The position numbers were made by a program, and so were the translations under genes. 64,000 bases of DNA, from contig CAJXVC010000007.1 in NCBI GenBank assembly GCA_913060975.1, forward strand, positions 62,001 through 126,000, in the 5' to 3' direction. The DNA comes from an uncultured Gammaproteobacteria bacterium. Lineage in GTDB: Bacteria; Pseudomonadota; Gammaproteobacteria; Pseudomonadales; Pseudohongiellaceae. Shown one piece after another: positions 54,453 to 63,560 of this stretch. Below the pieces are notes generated by a model, which was not told where the DNA came from, did no database searches, and saw nothing but the letters and a program-made list of their open reading frames with translations. Every line of letters starts with the position of its first letter. Within the stretch, counting starts at the first letter, position 1.

Positions 54453-55883
54453 TTACTGCACCAGTATTCTGACTGGATTGGAGTAAAACCACAGGTCGGA
54501 CCAAGGGTCTTCACCGCGCGGGTCCAGTGCCGGTTCGAGTTCACTACCGTCAGTGCCACGTACGCGAACGTATTGGTCGCCAGTTAGATTTTCCAGTTGA
54601 TATTGAATGACCTTGTAGTCGCCCTCAGTGATCCAGTCTGCCGCTGTAAATCTGGCCACCACGCCCGCATGCGCGTGGGTATCCATGGAGGGATCATCGG
54701 CAACGCCGTGAATCGTGCCGACAATCAAGTCTACTCGTTCTACTTGCGGATTGTCGTTGTTGTGGTTGAGAGAATCGGGATCGAGAAAACTGATGTTGAT
54801 AGTGACTGAATTGCCGGACTCAATCTCTAGATCACCACCTATCCTGGCCTGCTGTTCGCTACTCGACACATTGACATAGAGCTCGCTAATCAGATCGCCA
54901 GTGGTAACGAAGATGCGGCCGGATCGAATACCATCAAGAATGGCGTCATGATTTTTGTCTGCCCACACATAAGTCTTTGAATATTCACCCGGCCAGAAAT
55001 CCGAGCCGCCTTCAGAATAGTGTACGTGGGAATCCGAGTTGGCGGTGATCCACCAGTTGCGTCCTTCAGCCAGCATGGAATCCCAGAAGCCGCCAACGAT
55101 TGCTGTCATCTGATCAAAGCCGCCCATAGTGGGATGGCGGCCATAACCTCCTCGAGCGCCATCAGGGTCCAGTGAGCCATCAGGATTCAAAGTGCCAGCC
55201 TGATGGCCCGGTGCGCCAGCCATACCCACGGCCACTTCCGGCGCCGTATTGTTCCAGGCGCGCAGTTCAGCCGGGTCATCCGCGCCATACTCGCGCTCGC
55301 CACTGGCGGACCGGGAAGGGTGGTTTGCTATCACAATAGGCTTGGCAGGAAACTCTCGCATAAACCGCAATGCTTCCAGCATGCGTGGTTCCGTATCCCA
55401 GTCCATGTTAGCGGGCCAGGGTTCGCGCTTGGCAAACCGGGATTCGATGCTAAACAAACGCTCAGCTTCGTCATGGGTATGAGGAATGATGAGGCTGGAG
55501 TGATCGGCTCCCGGCGTATCGAATTCCATGCCATAGAATTGGATCACGTCAGGAACAACGTTCCGGGATTGCAATAATTCCGGATAGGCAGTCTCGAGAT
55601 TAACCTGGCTGTGATTGGGCCCACCGTGATCTGTGGTCACCATCCAGCCCAGTCCGAAGTGCCGAGCCATCAAGGCATTCATGGGTGTGGGATAAATTGC
55701 ATCGCCGGCGAGAATCGGGGCGGGCGGTTCCTGATCACGATTCCAACCGACACTGAACCGGCTATGGATATGATGGTCACCTGCGATCCAGGCAGCAGTT
55801 TCTGTATCCTGCGCCATCGTAAGTGAAGAAGAGATCAGCATTAAGAGAGACACAGTCAGGACTGAAACAGAGTGATGCAACAT
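54453..55883 (-). CDS. Secreted PHP-domain-like (CehA/McbA-type) phosphoesterase
   Basis: 476 residues with a signal peptide (to about LTMAQ, 24). The PHP fold is shown by GDHHIHSRFSVG (H-x-H), TTDHGG, GMEFDTPG, VIANHPSRS and the later SDSHVH, the set of His and Asp residues that binds two or three metals. The C-terminal part adds a beta-rich segment (GSELEPALDPRGEDPWSDLWFYSNPVRI). PHP-type secreted enzymes hydrolyse phosphoesters or, in CehA, carbamates. Position between a calcineurin-like phosphoesterase and a PI-PLC-like gene on the same strand favours a phosphoester. Confidence 0.85.
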   Translation of the reverse strand: MLHHSVSVLTVSLLMLISSSLTMAQDTETAAWIAGDHHIHSRFSVGWNRDQEPPAPILAGDAIYPTPMNALMARHFGLGWMVTTDHGGPNHSQVNLETAYPELLQSRNVVPDVIQFYGMEFDTPGADHSSLIIPHTHDEAERLFSIESRFAKREPWPANMDWDTEPRMLEALRFMREFPAKPIVIANHPSRSASGEREYGADDPAELRAWNNTAPEVAVGMAGAPGHQAGTLNPDGSLDPDGARGGYGRHPTMGGFDQMTAIVGGFWDSMLAEGRNWWITANSDSHVHYSEGGSDFWPGEYSKTYVWADKNHDAILDGIRSGRIFVTTGDLISELYVNVSSSEQQARIGGDLEIESGNSVTINISFLDPDSLNHNNDNPQVERVDLIVGTIHGVADDPSMDTHAHAGVVARFTAADWITEGDYKVIQYQLENLTGDQYVRVRGTDGSELEPALDPRGEDPWSDLWFYSNPVRILVQ

Positions 55884-56008
55884 TGGAGCCTCGCGATTTT
55901 ACTGTACAGGCGACAGTAATAAGAAAACGGTTAATGGGTGTGACCAGGGAATAGATTGCTCAACAAGGGTCTTCGCAGTAGCCAGTTTATTTCGATCCCT
56001 TTGGATCG

Positions 56009-57160
56009 TTACCGGCAGCGCTTGTCCAGCCTGACTGGATTGCAGCGGGCCGCTGCACCGCCTGGCAGGCTGACCGAATAGTCGCTGAATTCCAGTCGCG
56101 GCACATAGTAGTCGGTAGAAATATACTGCGCACCTGAGGCAAACGCGGCTTCCCGGCGCGACGTATCATTGCTTCGTGCTTCCTGGGTGTTTGCATCTGC
56201 ACGCGTGCGCACAATAAAACCGGCATTGACTGCCGCCCTGATGCGTTCTTGATCACCGACTGGATTATTCATGGTAAAAAATGCCGCATGATCATCTTCG
56301 GCACTTATGGAATTTACGAACAAAGGCAGGCCTTGCAATGAGCTGCGTCCGTCCATGTAAATGCGGACTTTCTCCGGTCGCTCATCCAACGCGAAGAAGA
56401 CCTTGCCTCGAGCGCTATCGAGAGCGGGCCAATTGCCAGCCAATACCGCTTCGCGAAGGGTGGCGAACCCGCCACGTACATCATCTGGCTTGATGATGCG
56501 ATCGGCAGGAAACACAGAGAGGGTTTCAGCGTCCAATGCCCGATAAGCCTCGCGAGAAAAATCCAGTGCTGGTGTCACACCCGGGTAGGCAGAGCCCCCC
56601 TCTTTGGCATTGAACATGATCAGAATGGGCACGTGATCTGGATTGACATCAGACCAGGCTTTGATTTCTTCAAGACAAAGAATCCAGGTCGCACAATTTG
56701 AATGCACGTCTATATCCTGAGAGTGCAGGACCTTGAATCCCGGTGCATGCATTTGCTGTGCATCATAGGGCATCGCCCCATAAGTCCTTGCTGTTGCTCT
56801 CGGCAATAATGGATCAGCGTAGCGACCACCTTCCGGATCATAGACGATATCCAGTTCAATCTGGCGCAAGCCCATGTTCAATTGGGTTGTCAGGCGCAAA
56901 TGGGAATAGTCGAGAGAGTCGGCTGAGTCTTTGTTGTAGCTGGCAATCAGTGCCAATTCTGGCGCCGGTATTGCCAGTTTGTAGCTATTGTGCGATCCGA
57001 TGCTCTGTATGTCGTTCATGGACAGCGCTGCGGAGTTTGTCGCGCAGGGGCCTTCCAGGCCTGAGTCGCACTCACTTGAGTTTTGGGCAGTGCTAGGGGC
57101 TGATAAAAGCAGCGCGCAATTGACCAGCAATGCAGAGGTAATTCGAGTAAGAATGCCCAT
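56009..57160 (-). CDS. Secreted calcium-dependent PI-PLC-like phosphodiesterase
   Basis: 383 residues from the ATG at 57160, which has CAGGAG seven bases upstream and starts a signal peptide (MGILTRITSALLVNCALLLSAPSTAQ). The TIM-barrel PI-PLC pattern: IGSHNSYKLAIP (first catalytic His), IELDIVYDPEGG (Glu/Asp for calcium), KVLHSQDIDVHSNC (second catalytic His), then VPILIMFNAKEGG and ARGKVFFALDE. It belongs to the bacterial Ca-dependent 'PI-PLC-C1-like' group. Likely substrate: phosphatidylinositol or glycerophosphodiester head groups. It heads the minus-strand set of three secreted phosphoesterases. Confidence 0.88.
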   Translation of the reverse strand: MGILTRITSALLVNCALLLSAPSTAQNSSECDSGLEGPCATNSAALSMNDIQSIGSHNSYKLAIPAPELALIASYNKDSADSLDYSHLRLTTQLNMGLRQIELDIVYDPEGGRYADPLLPRATARTYGAMPYDAQQMHAPGFKVLHSQDIDVHSNCATWILCLEEIKAWSDVNPDHVPILIMFNAKEGGSAYPGVTPALDFSREAYRALDAETLSVFPADRIIKPDDVRGGFATLREAVLAGNWPALDSARGKVFFALDERPEKVRIYMDGRSSLQGLPLFVNSISAEDDHAAFFTMNNPVGDQERIRAAVNAGFIVRTRADANTQEARSNDTSRREAAFASGAQYISTDYYVPRLEFSDYSVSLPGGAAARCNPVRLDKRCR

Positions 57161-57503
57161 ACGTTTCTCCTGAGAATTACCCCAGTATAAAAACAAGGCA
57201 TGACAGAATTGCTACATAGGTGTGTCGGTGTTGTTGCGAATCGACTTCGCTTCGCCTGTCAAATAGTGGTTCAAAGCATGTACCAGAAAACGCCTCGCTA
57301 CCTTGGAATTTGGTCAATTGCTACTTGCTGTGCCAAGGTTATTCATGACCTGGTTGGAACTTTGTTTGATGCTGAAATAGTCGTAGTTATGTTGCTGAAT
57401 TGACTCAAAAAGTTCACGAAACCTTGATTAAGCCCTTTAAATTAATTGACGTAATTCTCTAAAGGCGATTCCCATGTATTGAGAGCCTGGAGGAGTAGAC
57501 AGC
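57161..57503. other. Divergent intergenic region with no gene seen
   Basis: 343 bases between the PI-PLC-like gene and the EAL-GGDEF gene. It becomes AT-rich toward the right end. A small plus-strand frame at 57200-57403 lacks protein-like features. No strong promoter pair was recognised. Confidence 0.35.
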
Positions 57504-59339
57504 ATGACCAGAAATTCCATCGATGATGTGCTTGACGCCATTATTGAGAACAAGAGTATCACCTCTGTTTTTCAACCTATCCTTGATTGCAAGGAAGGGA
57601 CCATTCTTGGCTATGAAGCACTGAGCCGTGGTCCGTCCGACAGTCCGTTGCACTCTCCAGTTGCCATGTTCAATAACGCTGCTCGTCTGGGTCGGCTTTC
57701 CGAGCTTGAATTGGTATGTCGGGAGAAATCGATCTATAACTTTTTCCGCAAAGGACTCTCCGGTCTGCTATTTCTCAATGTCAGTCCTATGGCACTGATT
57801 GACCCGAATTATCCGCGAGGCAGGTCAGTGCAACTCTTGCAAAAACTCGGGCACTCACCCTCACGTATCGTTATCGAATTATCGGAAAAATATCCCATGG
57901 AGGATACCGATGGCCTTTGCAAGATGCTTGAGTACTATCGCTCATTGGGCTTCAAAACTGCCATTGATGACTTGGGCTCTGGTTATGCCGGTCTGCGCTT
58001 ATGGTCCGAATTACGTCCTGACTATGTAAAGATCGATGGCCATTTTATCGCCAATATCAACAATGACCCGGTCAAACGCGAATTTGTACGCGGAATTGTG
58101 GAACTGTCTGAAAATATAGGGTGTCAGGTGATTGCAGAAGGCGTGGAGACATCCGAAGAATGCGACACGGTGGGCCAGATGGGTATTAGCATTGCTCAGG
58201 GTTTCTATTTTGCCAAACCCAAAGAAGATCCGGATTTGGAAGTTCCGCATCCATTGCTGGTAGCAAGCAAACCCATGGGAGTATTGCCGAACTTCAATGA
58301 GACGGCGCATTCGCTTTGTGTCTGGGTTGATCCAATTGCACCGGATATGAAACTCCTGCAGGCATGGGAGATTTTGTCAGACGAATTGACTATAGCCTCC
58401 TTGCCAGTGGTGGATCAGGGTAAGCCTCTGGGAATGCTGAATCGCTCGTCGGTATTGAAAACGCTATCTACGCAATATGGCCGTGCTTTGTATGGAGATA
58501 AACCCGTTCGAGAGTTTCTCAACAACAAAGCCATTTCTGTTGAAAGGGACACTTTATTGGATGAGATTTCCGAACTGATCACCAGTGAGGATGATATGTA
58601 CGTGCGCCAGCATTATTTGATTACTCAAAAAGGCGCCTATGTAGGGGTGGGCAATAGTCGCGATCTGCTCAAGCGCATCACCGACATCAAGCTCAAGTAC
58701 GCCCGATACGCTAATCCATTGACTCTGTTGCCCGGCTCCGTGCCCATCAAAGAACGCCTTGCAGAACTGGTCAAGGAGAAGCGGTACTTCGAACTGACCT
58801 ACTTCGATATTAATAATTTCAAACCCTATAATGATATTTATGGCTATCGTAAGGGCGACCAGGTTATTCAGGTAGTCGGGCGGTTGCTGTTAGATCTGGG
58901 TAATTCTAAAAGTAATTTCATAGGGCATATCGGAGGTGATGACTTTATTGGCATCTTCGTAGACCAGGAAGCCCGTCAGACTTGCCGAGAAATATTCGTT
59001 GAGTTTGACAAATGCATGGCAGATTTCTACACCGAAAATCACCTGAAAGCTGGAAGAATAAAAGCGCACAATCGTAACGGTGAAGAAACCTACTACCCAT
59101 TGCTGGGACTTGCAGCCGGTATCGTACCTTTTGATCCCGCCATCTCCACGGCAGATCAATATGCGGACTACGCCAGCGAGGCCAAGCACCACGCCAAGGA
59201 GGCGGAGTCTGAGAAAATTTACATCTACGGAGAGGCGCAGTCTCAGGGCGACTTGCACATGCTGATTTCGGCACCAGTCACCAATGCAGCAACGCTGGCA
59301 CGCAAGGATCATGCTGCCATAGGCTTAGATCGGGGCTGA
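57504..59339 (+). CDS. EAL-CBS-GGDEF signalling protein
   Basis: 611 residues, cytoplasmic. EAL domain at ~1-245 with catalytic residues intact: YEALSRGP, LNVSP, IELSE, DDLGSG, YVKIDGHF, EGVE and QGFYFAKP, so c-di-GMP hydrolysis is expected. A CBS pair follows (~265-385: APDMKLLQAWEILSDELTIASLPVVDQGKPLGMLNRS). The C-terminal GGDEF domain (~405-580) has GGDDF in place of GGDEF (HIGGDDFIGIF), so diguanylate cyclase activity is uncertain; it may be a GTP or nucleotide sensor. CBS domains suggest adenine-nucleotide input. GGAGGAG precedes the ATG. It stands alone, closed by a hairpin. Confidence 0.92.
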   Translation: MTRNSIDDVLDAIIENKSITSVFQPILDCKEGTILGYEALSRGPSDSPLHSPVAMFNNAARLGRLSELELVCREKSIYNFFRKGLSGLLFLNVSPMALIDPNYPRGRSVQLLQKLGHSPSRIVIELSEKYPMEDTDGLCKMLEYYRSLGFKTAIDDLGSGYAGLRLWSELRPDYVKIDGHFIANINNDPVKREFVRGIVELSENIGCQVIAEGVETSEECDTVGQMGISIAQGFYFAKPKEDPDLEVPHPLLVASKPMGVLPNFNETAHSLCVWVDPIAPDMKLLQAWEILSDELTIASLPVVDQGKPLGMLNRSSVLKTLSTQYGRALYGDKPVREFLNNKAISVERDTLLDEISELITSEDDMYVRQHYLITQKGAYVGVGNSRDLLKRITDIKLKYARYANPLTLLPGSVPIKERLAELVKEKRYFELTYFDINNFKPYNDIYGYRKGDQVIQVVGRLLLDLGNSKSNFIGHIGGDDFIGIFVDQEARQTCREIFVEFDKCMADFYTENHLKAGRIKAHNRNGEETYYPLLGLAAGIVPFDPAISTADQYADYASEAKHHAKEAESEKIYIYGEAQSQGDLHMLISAPVTNAATLARKDHAAIGLDRG

Positions 59340-59467
59340 CAGCGCTATTGCATTGTGAAGGTCGGGTTAAGGTAAATTGATGAAGCAGAGTGGCTTGGCA
59401 ACTGGTATTAGCCAAAATTCGATGCAACAAAAGCTGAGCATGTTGCGAGGTAAGAAGGGAGGTAATC

Positions 59468-59504
59468 AACAATGTGCAAGCGCCGGATGCGCTTGCACAT
59501 TGTT
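59468..59504. terminator. Perfect 16-bp hairpin between convergent genes
   Basis: AACAATGTGCAAGCGC (59468-59483), loop CGGAT, GCGCTTGCACATTGTT (59489-59504), no mismatch. It lies 13 bases past the stop of the minus-strand gene at 59517 and 128 bases past that of the EAL-GGDEF gene. No T-run on either side, but stability and position fit a bidirectional terminator. Confidence 0.6.
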
Positions 59505-59516
59505 CAGGCTTTCAGT

Positions 59517-60434
59517 CTACGGGTTAACGGTTACAGGGAAGTAAGCGTTGGACCAGCAGCAAACGTTGTCAAACTGACTATCGGGTGCTTCGAAATTATC
59601 CACTCGTAAGCGAATAATGTAATCGCCAGGCTCCGGGAAAGAGACCTGCGTTGAAACCTCAGACCAGTCGTTTGTAGTCAGGCTGCCATCGATTTCTTTG
59701 GCTCGCGTTCTGCCACGAATTTCCGGTGTTTCAATTTCCGGTTTGGCAGGACCCTGATGCATGACCCAATAAGTGCCCAGGGCGTAATACGGATCGACTC
59801 CTTCATAGCCATCCCGGTTGCCCCGATCCTGGATCATTGCCGACAGAGTGAGCGACTCGCCAACAGAGACTGTTTTGCGTTCTGCGTAAATACCGACTGA
59901 ATCAACCGATTCCTCGCCATCCTCACTAAAGCGTATGGCAGGTCGCAGTGAGCCAGAGGCCGACTCGCCAGCACTTAGTTCATAGGCCGCCGACGTGGCA
60001 CGGCCTGGAACAGACCAGGTATTGCCGCCCGATGTCAGCGTCCACACTACTTCAGTGCCTGCCATGTCCGCAGGAACCGTCACGCCGAAGGCGCCGCGTT
60101 CCTGAATGCCGACAAAACCGCCCCTGTTGTACACGGGGAAGTGAGTGGCTTGGGCACCTTGAAATTGAGCAGGTTCCAGCTTGTTGTTCGGTCCAACTGG
60201 AATATCCATGTCGGTTGTTCTGTTGCGGTTGGCAAAGCCAAAAATCAGGGTCGTCGACCCATCTTCGTTGGTAACCCAGCCATTAAACATGGGGGCTACA
60301 AATTCGCCGTCAGTGCTGCGAGTTGCCAGGGGGTATTCTTGGAACCGTTCGGGCAGTTGTGCATGCAGTGGGGCTGCTATAAACAGCCCCATCAGCAGTG
60401 GCGATACTCGTTTGGAAATGTTCAACAAACTCAT
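59517..60434 (-). CDS. Secreted protein of unknown function, coupled to the PHM-like gene
   Basis: 305 residues with a signal peptide (to about APLHAQ, 26). I do not recognise a family. The mature protein is beta-rich: a first sandwich (FVAPMFNGWVTNEDGSTTLIFGFANRN), a second region around TLTSGGNTWSVPGRATSAAYEL, and a last one (VSFPEPGDYIIRLRVDNF) resembling Ig-like/PKD folds. DNVCCWSNAYFPV near the end has adjacent cysteines. It overlaps the upstream PHM-like gene by one base (TGATG), implying translational coupling and a shared function, perhaps as a partner or substrate-binding subunit. Confidence 0.75.
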   Translation of the reverse strand: MSLLNISKRVSPLLMGLFIAAPLHAQLPERFQEYPLATRSTDGEFVAPMFNGWVTNEDGSTTLIFGFANRNRTTDMDIPVGPNNKLEPAQFQGAQATHFPVYNRGGFVGIQERGAFGVTVPADMAGTEVVWTLTSGGNTWSVPGRATSAAYELSAGESASGSLRPAIRFSEDGEESVDSVGIYAERKTVSVGESLTLSAMIQDRGNRDGYEGVDPYYALGTYWVMHQGPAKPEIETPEIRGRTRAKEIDGSLTTNDWSEVSTQVSFPEPGDYIIRLRVDNFEAPDSQFDNVCCWSNAYFPVTVNP

Positions 60435-61759
60435 CAGTCAGATCCACCAGCAACGCTGCGATTGTCACGCGCTTTGCGCTCAGCAACCAGCTCCTCATAG
60501 TCTTCCTGCTCGAGATGTGAAATAGCGATCCAGGCGTGTGACATCTCATCGGTTGTACGCTGGCCGGCTCCAACCCACTGATCCGGGTCGGGATTCATGG
60601 GGTTGTTTTCCGTGTTGTCGTACCATGCTCTCAGGATAATGGTAGCGCCTGCAGGAATAAGCGGCTGGAAGCCTTCTTCATAAGTGTGGCTGTGGTTCCA
60701 GGCGGAGGTCCAGTTGGACGCCTGACTCAACACTTCTGTGCGGCCAGTTTCCGGGTAGAACACTTCCATAGACATTGCAACACCACGCAAATGCATGTGT
60801 GGCTGCCAGCTGTCGATGCGCACCGGGTGGTCAAAAGACCGGAATCCCTGAGTCATCAGAGTGCCATGTGGTGGGATCATGTAGTCGCCACCGGCAGTCA
60901 GGAAATAAGCACGCAAATCTTGCGGGTAGCTTTCCTCTTCGACAAAATCGTCTTCTTCATCGTAGTACCAGATACCAATGGTTACCTGATCATCAGGAAC
61001 TGCATTACCGTCAGGGAAGTAGTGAATCTCCCACTCGACTTTTGAGTTCGCAGGTACGCGTCGGCATGCGCCTTCAGGTACTTTCTCACCGAGTTTGCCG
61101 ATGGCAAATTCAGACAGACGGTCGCCGTTGACCCACTCGCCATTTTCATTCAGCACTTTAAAGTGCGAGTTGGCATGGTGAGTAGAGCCGATGGCTGCTG
61201 CTGAAGGACGGGTCTCGACTGCCTTGATGCAACGGCTTTCATCGATACCGGAATCGACAATGGGCTTCCACCACAGATCCTGACCTTGAGCGGGAACATC
61301 CCAGGCTTCAGATTTAATAGTGTGGTCGGGTTCGCCAAGTTCACCGGCCAAACGCCAGTCGTCTACCGCGGGGAACTGCTTTGGCTGCGGCAAATCTTCA
61401 GGATTGCCGAAAGGCGAGCCTGCGTTGACCCAGTTAACGATGGTGTTGATGTCTTCTTCTGACATGCGCCAGTCGTTCTTGAGGTGCTGAATGCCTACGT
61501 CATCATCGTAGTGATAAGGAGGCATTTCCCGCGCAGCGACTCGCATTTGAATGAGCGGTGCCCAGGGACGGACCTCTTCATAACTGGTAAATGACATGGG
61601 GCCGATAGAACCAGGTTGGTGACATACTTGACAATTATCCTGAATAATCCGGGACACCTCGTTGGCATAGGTGGGGTGTTCAGCGGCTTCCTGCGCACTG
61701 CTTAGTGCGGGAAACAAGGCTGAAGCAAGAATTGCACTTAGAACTTTCTTAGACACCAT
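60434..61759 (-). CDS. Secreted c-type cytochrome fused to a PHM-like type II copper monooxygenase
   Basis: 441 residues with a signal peptide (to LSSAQ, 23). Residues 30-115 are a cytochrome c domain with CQVCH (43-47) and a distal Met in the GPMSF or REMPP segment. Residues ~145-420 follow the two-domain copper core of peptidylglycine hydroxylating monooxygenase (PHM) and dopamine beta-hydroxylase: HH (H194-H195), IHY (H246), HMH (H321, H323) and the Met of TTDEMSH (M406). These correspond to PHM H107-H108-H172 and H242-H244-M314, so both copper sites appear complete. The haem probably delivers electrons in place of ascorbate. Substrate unknown. ATG with GAGGAT upstream; see the promoter at 61809-61839. 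Confidence 0.85.
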   Translation of the reverse strand: MVSKKVLSAILASALFPALSSAQEAAEHPTYANEVSRIIQDNCQVCHQPGSIGPMSFTSYEEVRPWAPLIQMRVAAREMPPYHYDDDVGIQHLKNDWRMSEEDINTIVNWVNAGSPFGNPEDLPQPKQFPAVDDWRLAGELGEPDHTIKSEAWDVPAQGQDLWWKPIVDSGIDESRCIKAVETRPSAAAIGSTHHANSHFKVLNENGEWVNGDRLSEFAIGKLGEKVPEGACRRVPANSKVEWEIHYFPDGNAVPDDQVTIGIWYYDEEDDFVEEESYPQDLRAYFLTAGGDYMIPPHGTLMTQGFRSFDHPVRIDSWQPHMHLRGVAMSMEVFYPETGRTEVLSQASNWTSAWNHSHTYEEGFQPLIPAGATIILRAWYDNTENNPMNPDPDQWVGAGQRTTDEMSHAWIAISHLEQEDYEELVAERKARDNRSVAGGSD

Positions 61760-61808
61760 TATTCCATATCCTCTTCTGAAATTCGGTTATGTAGAGCTAC
61801 TGGGCGAT

Positions 61809-61839
61809 ATTATATCGAATTTAACTCTGTGAGTGTAAA
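61809..61839 (-). promoter_or_regulatory. Promoter of the PHM-like operon
   Basis: On the minus strand TTTACA (61834-61839) and a perfect TATAAT (61809-61814) with 19-base spacing, about 50 bases before the ATG. The -10 lies inside a 13-base palindrome, CGATATTATATCG (61805-61817), which could be an operator. Confidence 0.5.
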
Positions 61840-62201
61840 TTGCAGCCGCCAATCTTCCTCGGTTGGGCGATTATGTTCAAGTGCGAATATGTAACGAGTT
61901 GTCGCTCAGTTGTGCCGGTTTTCAAGGCCTTGCTACCTGCTCGAAACCCCCTTGAGACGGGGCTTAGCGGCGATTGCCAGAATCCGCACCAAAAACTGGC
62001 ATCACGAAATTGATTGGTTCTTCGCTCTTGATATGAGGCGGTAAGTGAAACCTGACTCTCATTTAAAGGTATTTGGGGGCAAAAGTGTTGAAGTTAAAGG
62101 GGCCAGATTTCATTAATTATCAATCGTTCAAGCCGGAATTGCAGCGGTTTTATTCGCGGATTGAATGAGACCATAAAATAGACGCAATACAATTTGCGGT
62201 A

Positions 62202-62358
62202 AATCGAACCATTGACACGAGGGTTTTCAGTAGATGTGTCACTCCGGTACTTCGTCCAGGGCAACACGTTACAAGTACGAGGTCAGAGTATGCTTAGAAG
62301 TGTGTCATGAGTTTAAGCTGTTCTTGGCCTAAACCTGCTGTATTTTTACTCTGACCTC
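62202..62358. repeat. Diverged repeat element, copy A
   Basis: Begins AATCGAACCATTGACACGAG and continues to TCAGTAGATGTG; a second conserved block TCAGAG..GCTTAGAAGTGTGT starts at 62283. The right part is bounded by a perfect 12-bp inverted repeat GAGGTCAGAGTA (62279-62290) and TACTCTGACCTC (62347-62358), 56 bases apart. The region 61840-62201 to its left holds no gene. Similar to REP/MITE-like elements with (G)GGTCAGAGTA ends; family assignment is from memory. Confidence 0.6.
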
Positions 62359-62379
62359 ATTTATTTCCACATGTGTTTT

Positions 62380-63450
62380 TCAGGGGCGAACTCGCACATA
62401 CTTTCTGAGTGTTCGTTCATTAATATGGGGGTTCGGGACCGGTTCTCCGCCGTACAGATTGCCTTCGCTATCAACAGTGACAAACTCCGCTCCGTTACCT
62501 GGCAGGATGTTGGGATTTGCCCAGGGAAAGCGGATGAATTCTTTCACCCAGCCCGTCTGGTACTCACCGATGCGAATTCCCATTTCATAGCCCGGGTTTT
62601 GGACGTTGTCTGACTCGGAGTCTGCGACATAGATTCTACCGAAGTTGTCAAAGGCGATTCCACTCGGGCGACCAAACTGGGTCCAGGTAGCAGAGTGGTT
62701 GCCTTCCTGATCGAAGATCTGAATCCGGCTGTTACTGCGATCTCCCACGAACACTCGACCATCCGGATCGATGGCAATAGCGTGCAGGGCGCGAAACTGT
62801 CCCGGGGCGTAGCCAGTCTCTCCCCAGGTCATGAGGAATTCACCGCGGCTGTTGTACTTCACCACCCGGTTGTTGCCACTGGCATTGTGGCCGTCCGCGA
62901 TGAACACGTCGCCGTTGGACGCGATTGCCACATCACTTGGGGAGGTGAAATGATTCGGGCCGTCTCCCTGTTCTCCTGGCGTGCCAAGGGTCATTAGTAC
63001 TTCGCCAGTAGGGCTAAACTTGATGACGTGATGGCCGCGATCGTCACCCGCAGGAATATTGTTATCACTCACGGCATCAGTCACCCAGACATTGCCATCG
63101 GAGTCCACATCGATTCCATGGGGCCAGATAAACATGCCGCTGCCGAAAGACTCGACCACGTTGCCGTCAGGATCGAACTTGAGGATGGGGTCGAGATCCG
63201 AATCAAGACACTCTGAACCAAAACGATCGGGCCCGGCATCGCAACGGATCACGGCCCAGATATGACGCCCATCGGGATCAACTTTTGCTTTGCCGACTGC
63301 ACCCATCACCCTTCCGCCAGGCAGCTTCGCCCAGCCTTCGACGATTGCATAGGGATTGGTGGAATTCTGCGCGAGGGATTGCTGCGGTGTAAACATGGAA
63401 GCAAGTACGAGCAGGGCTGTTACTGACAGGATTTGGTTGCGAAAGGACAT
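62380..63450 (-). CDS. Secreted NHL-repeat beta-propeller, PAL-like, HHE metal-site variant
   Basis: 356 residues. The ATG at 63450 begins a signal peptide (MSFRNQILSVTALLVLASMF... SLAQ) and has GAGG upstream. The repeat pattern follows rat PAL strikingly: FIWPHGIDVDSDGNVWVTD (H111), GPNHFTSPSDVAIASNGDVFIADG, RALHAIAIDPDGRVFVGDR (H223). The third zinc histidine of PAL is replaced by Glu (E322 in NGAEFVTVDSEGN), as in the 4396-5514 protein. Two cysteines (C70, C81) may form a disulphide. It is on the same strand as the PHM-like monooxygenase, 620 bases upstream of it, the order in which eukaryotes fuse PHM and PAL in one enzyme. Function is inferred. Confidence 0.78.
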   Translation of the reverse strand: MSFRNQILSVTALLVLASMFTPQQSLAQNSTNPYAIVEGWAKLPGGRVMGAVGKAKVDPDGRHIWAVIRCDAGPDRFGSECLDSDLDPILKFDPDGNVVESFGSGMFIWPHGIDVDSDGNVWVTDAVSDNNIPAGDDRGHHVIKFSPTGEVLMTLGTPGEQGDGPNHFTSPSDVAIASNGDVFIADGHNASGNNRVVKYNSRGEFLMTWGETGYAPGQFRALHAIAIDPDGRVFVGDRSNSRIQIFDQEGNHSATWTQFGRPSGIAFDNFGRIYVADSESDNVQNPGYEMGIRIGEYQTGWVKEFIRFPWANPNILPGNGAEFVTVDSEGNLYGGEPVPNPHINERTLRKYVRVRP

Positions 63451-63560
63451 GGAGCACCTCGACGCTTTTTTGAATGAACTTTCGAGTATAGGTAGAACGG
63501 GGTTTAAGTCAATTGGCAACTAAGTGCAGGGGCGGTGATTGGAGAAAATGCTGTGGAGTG

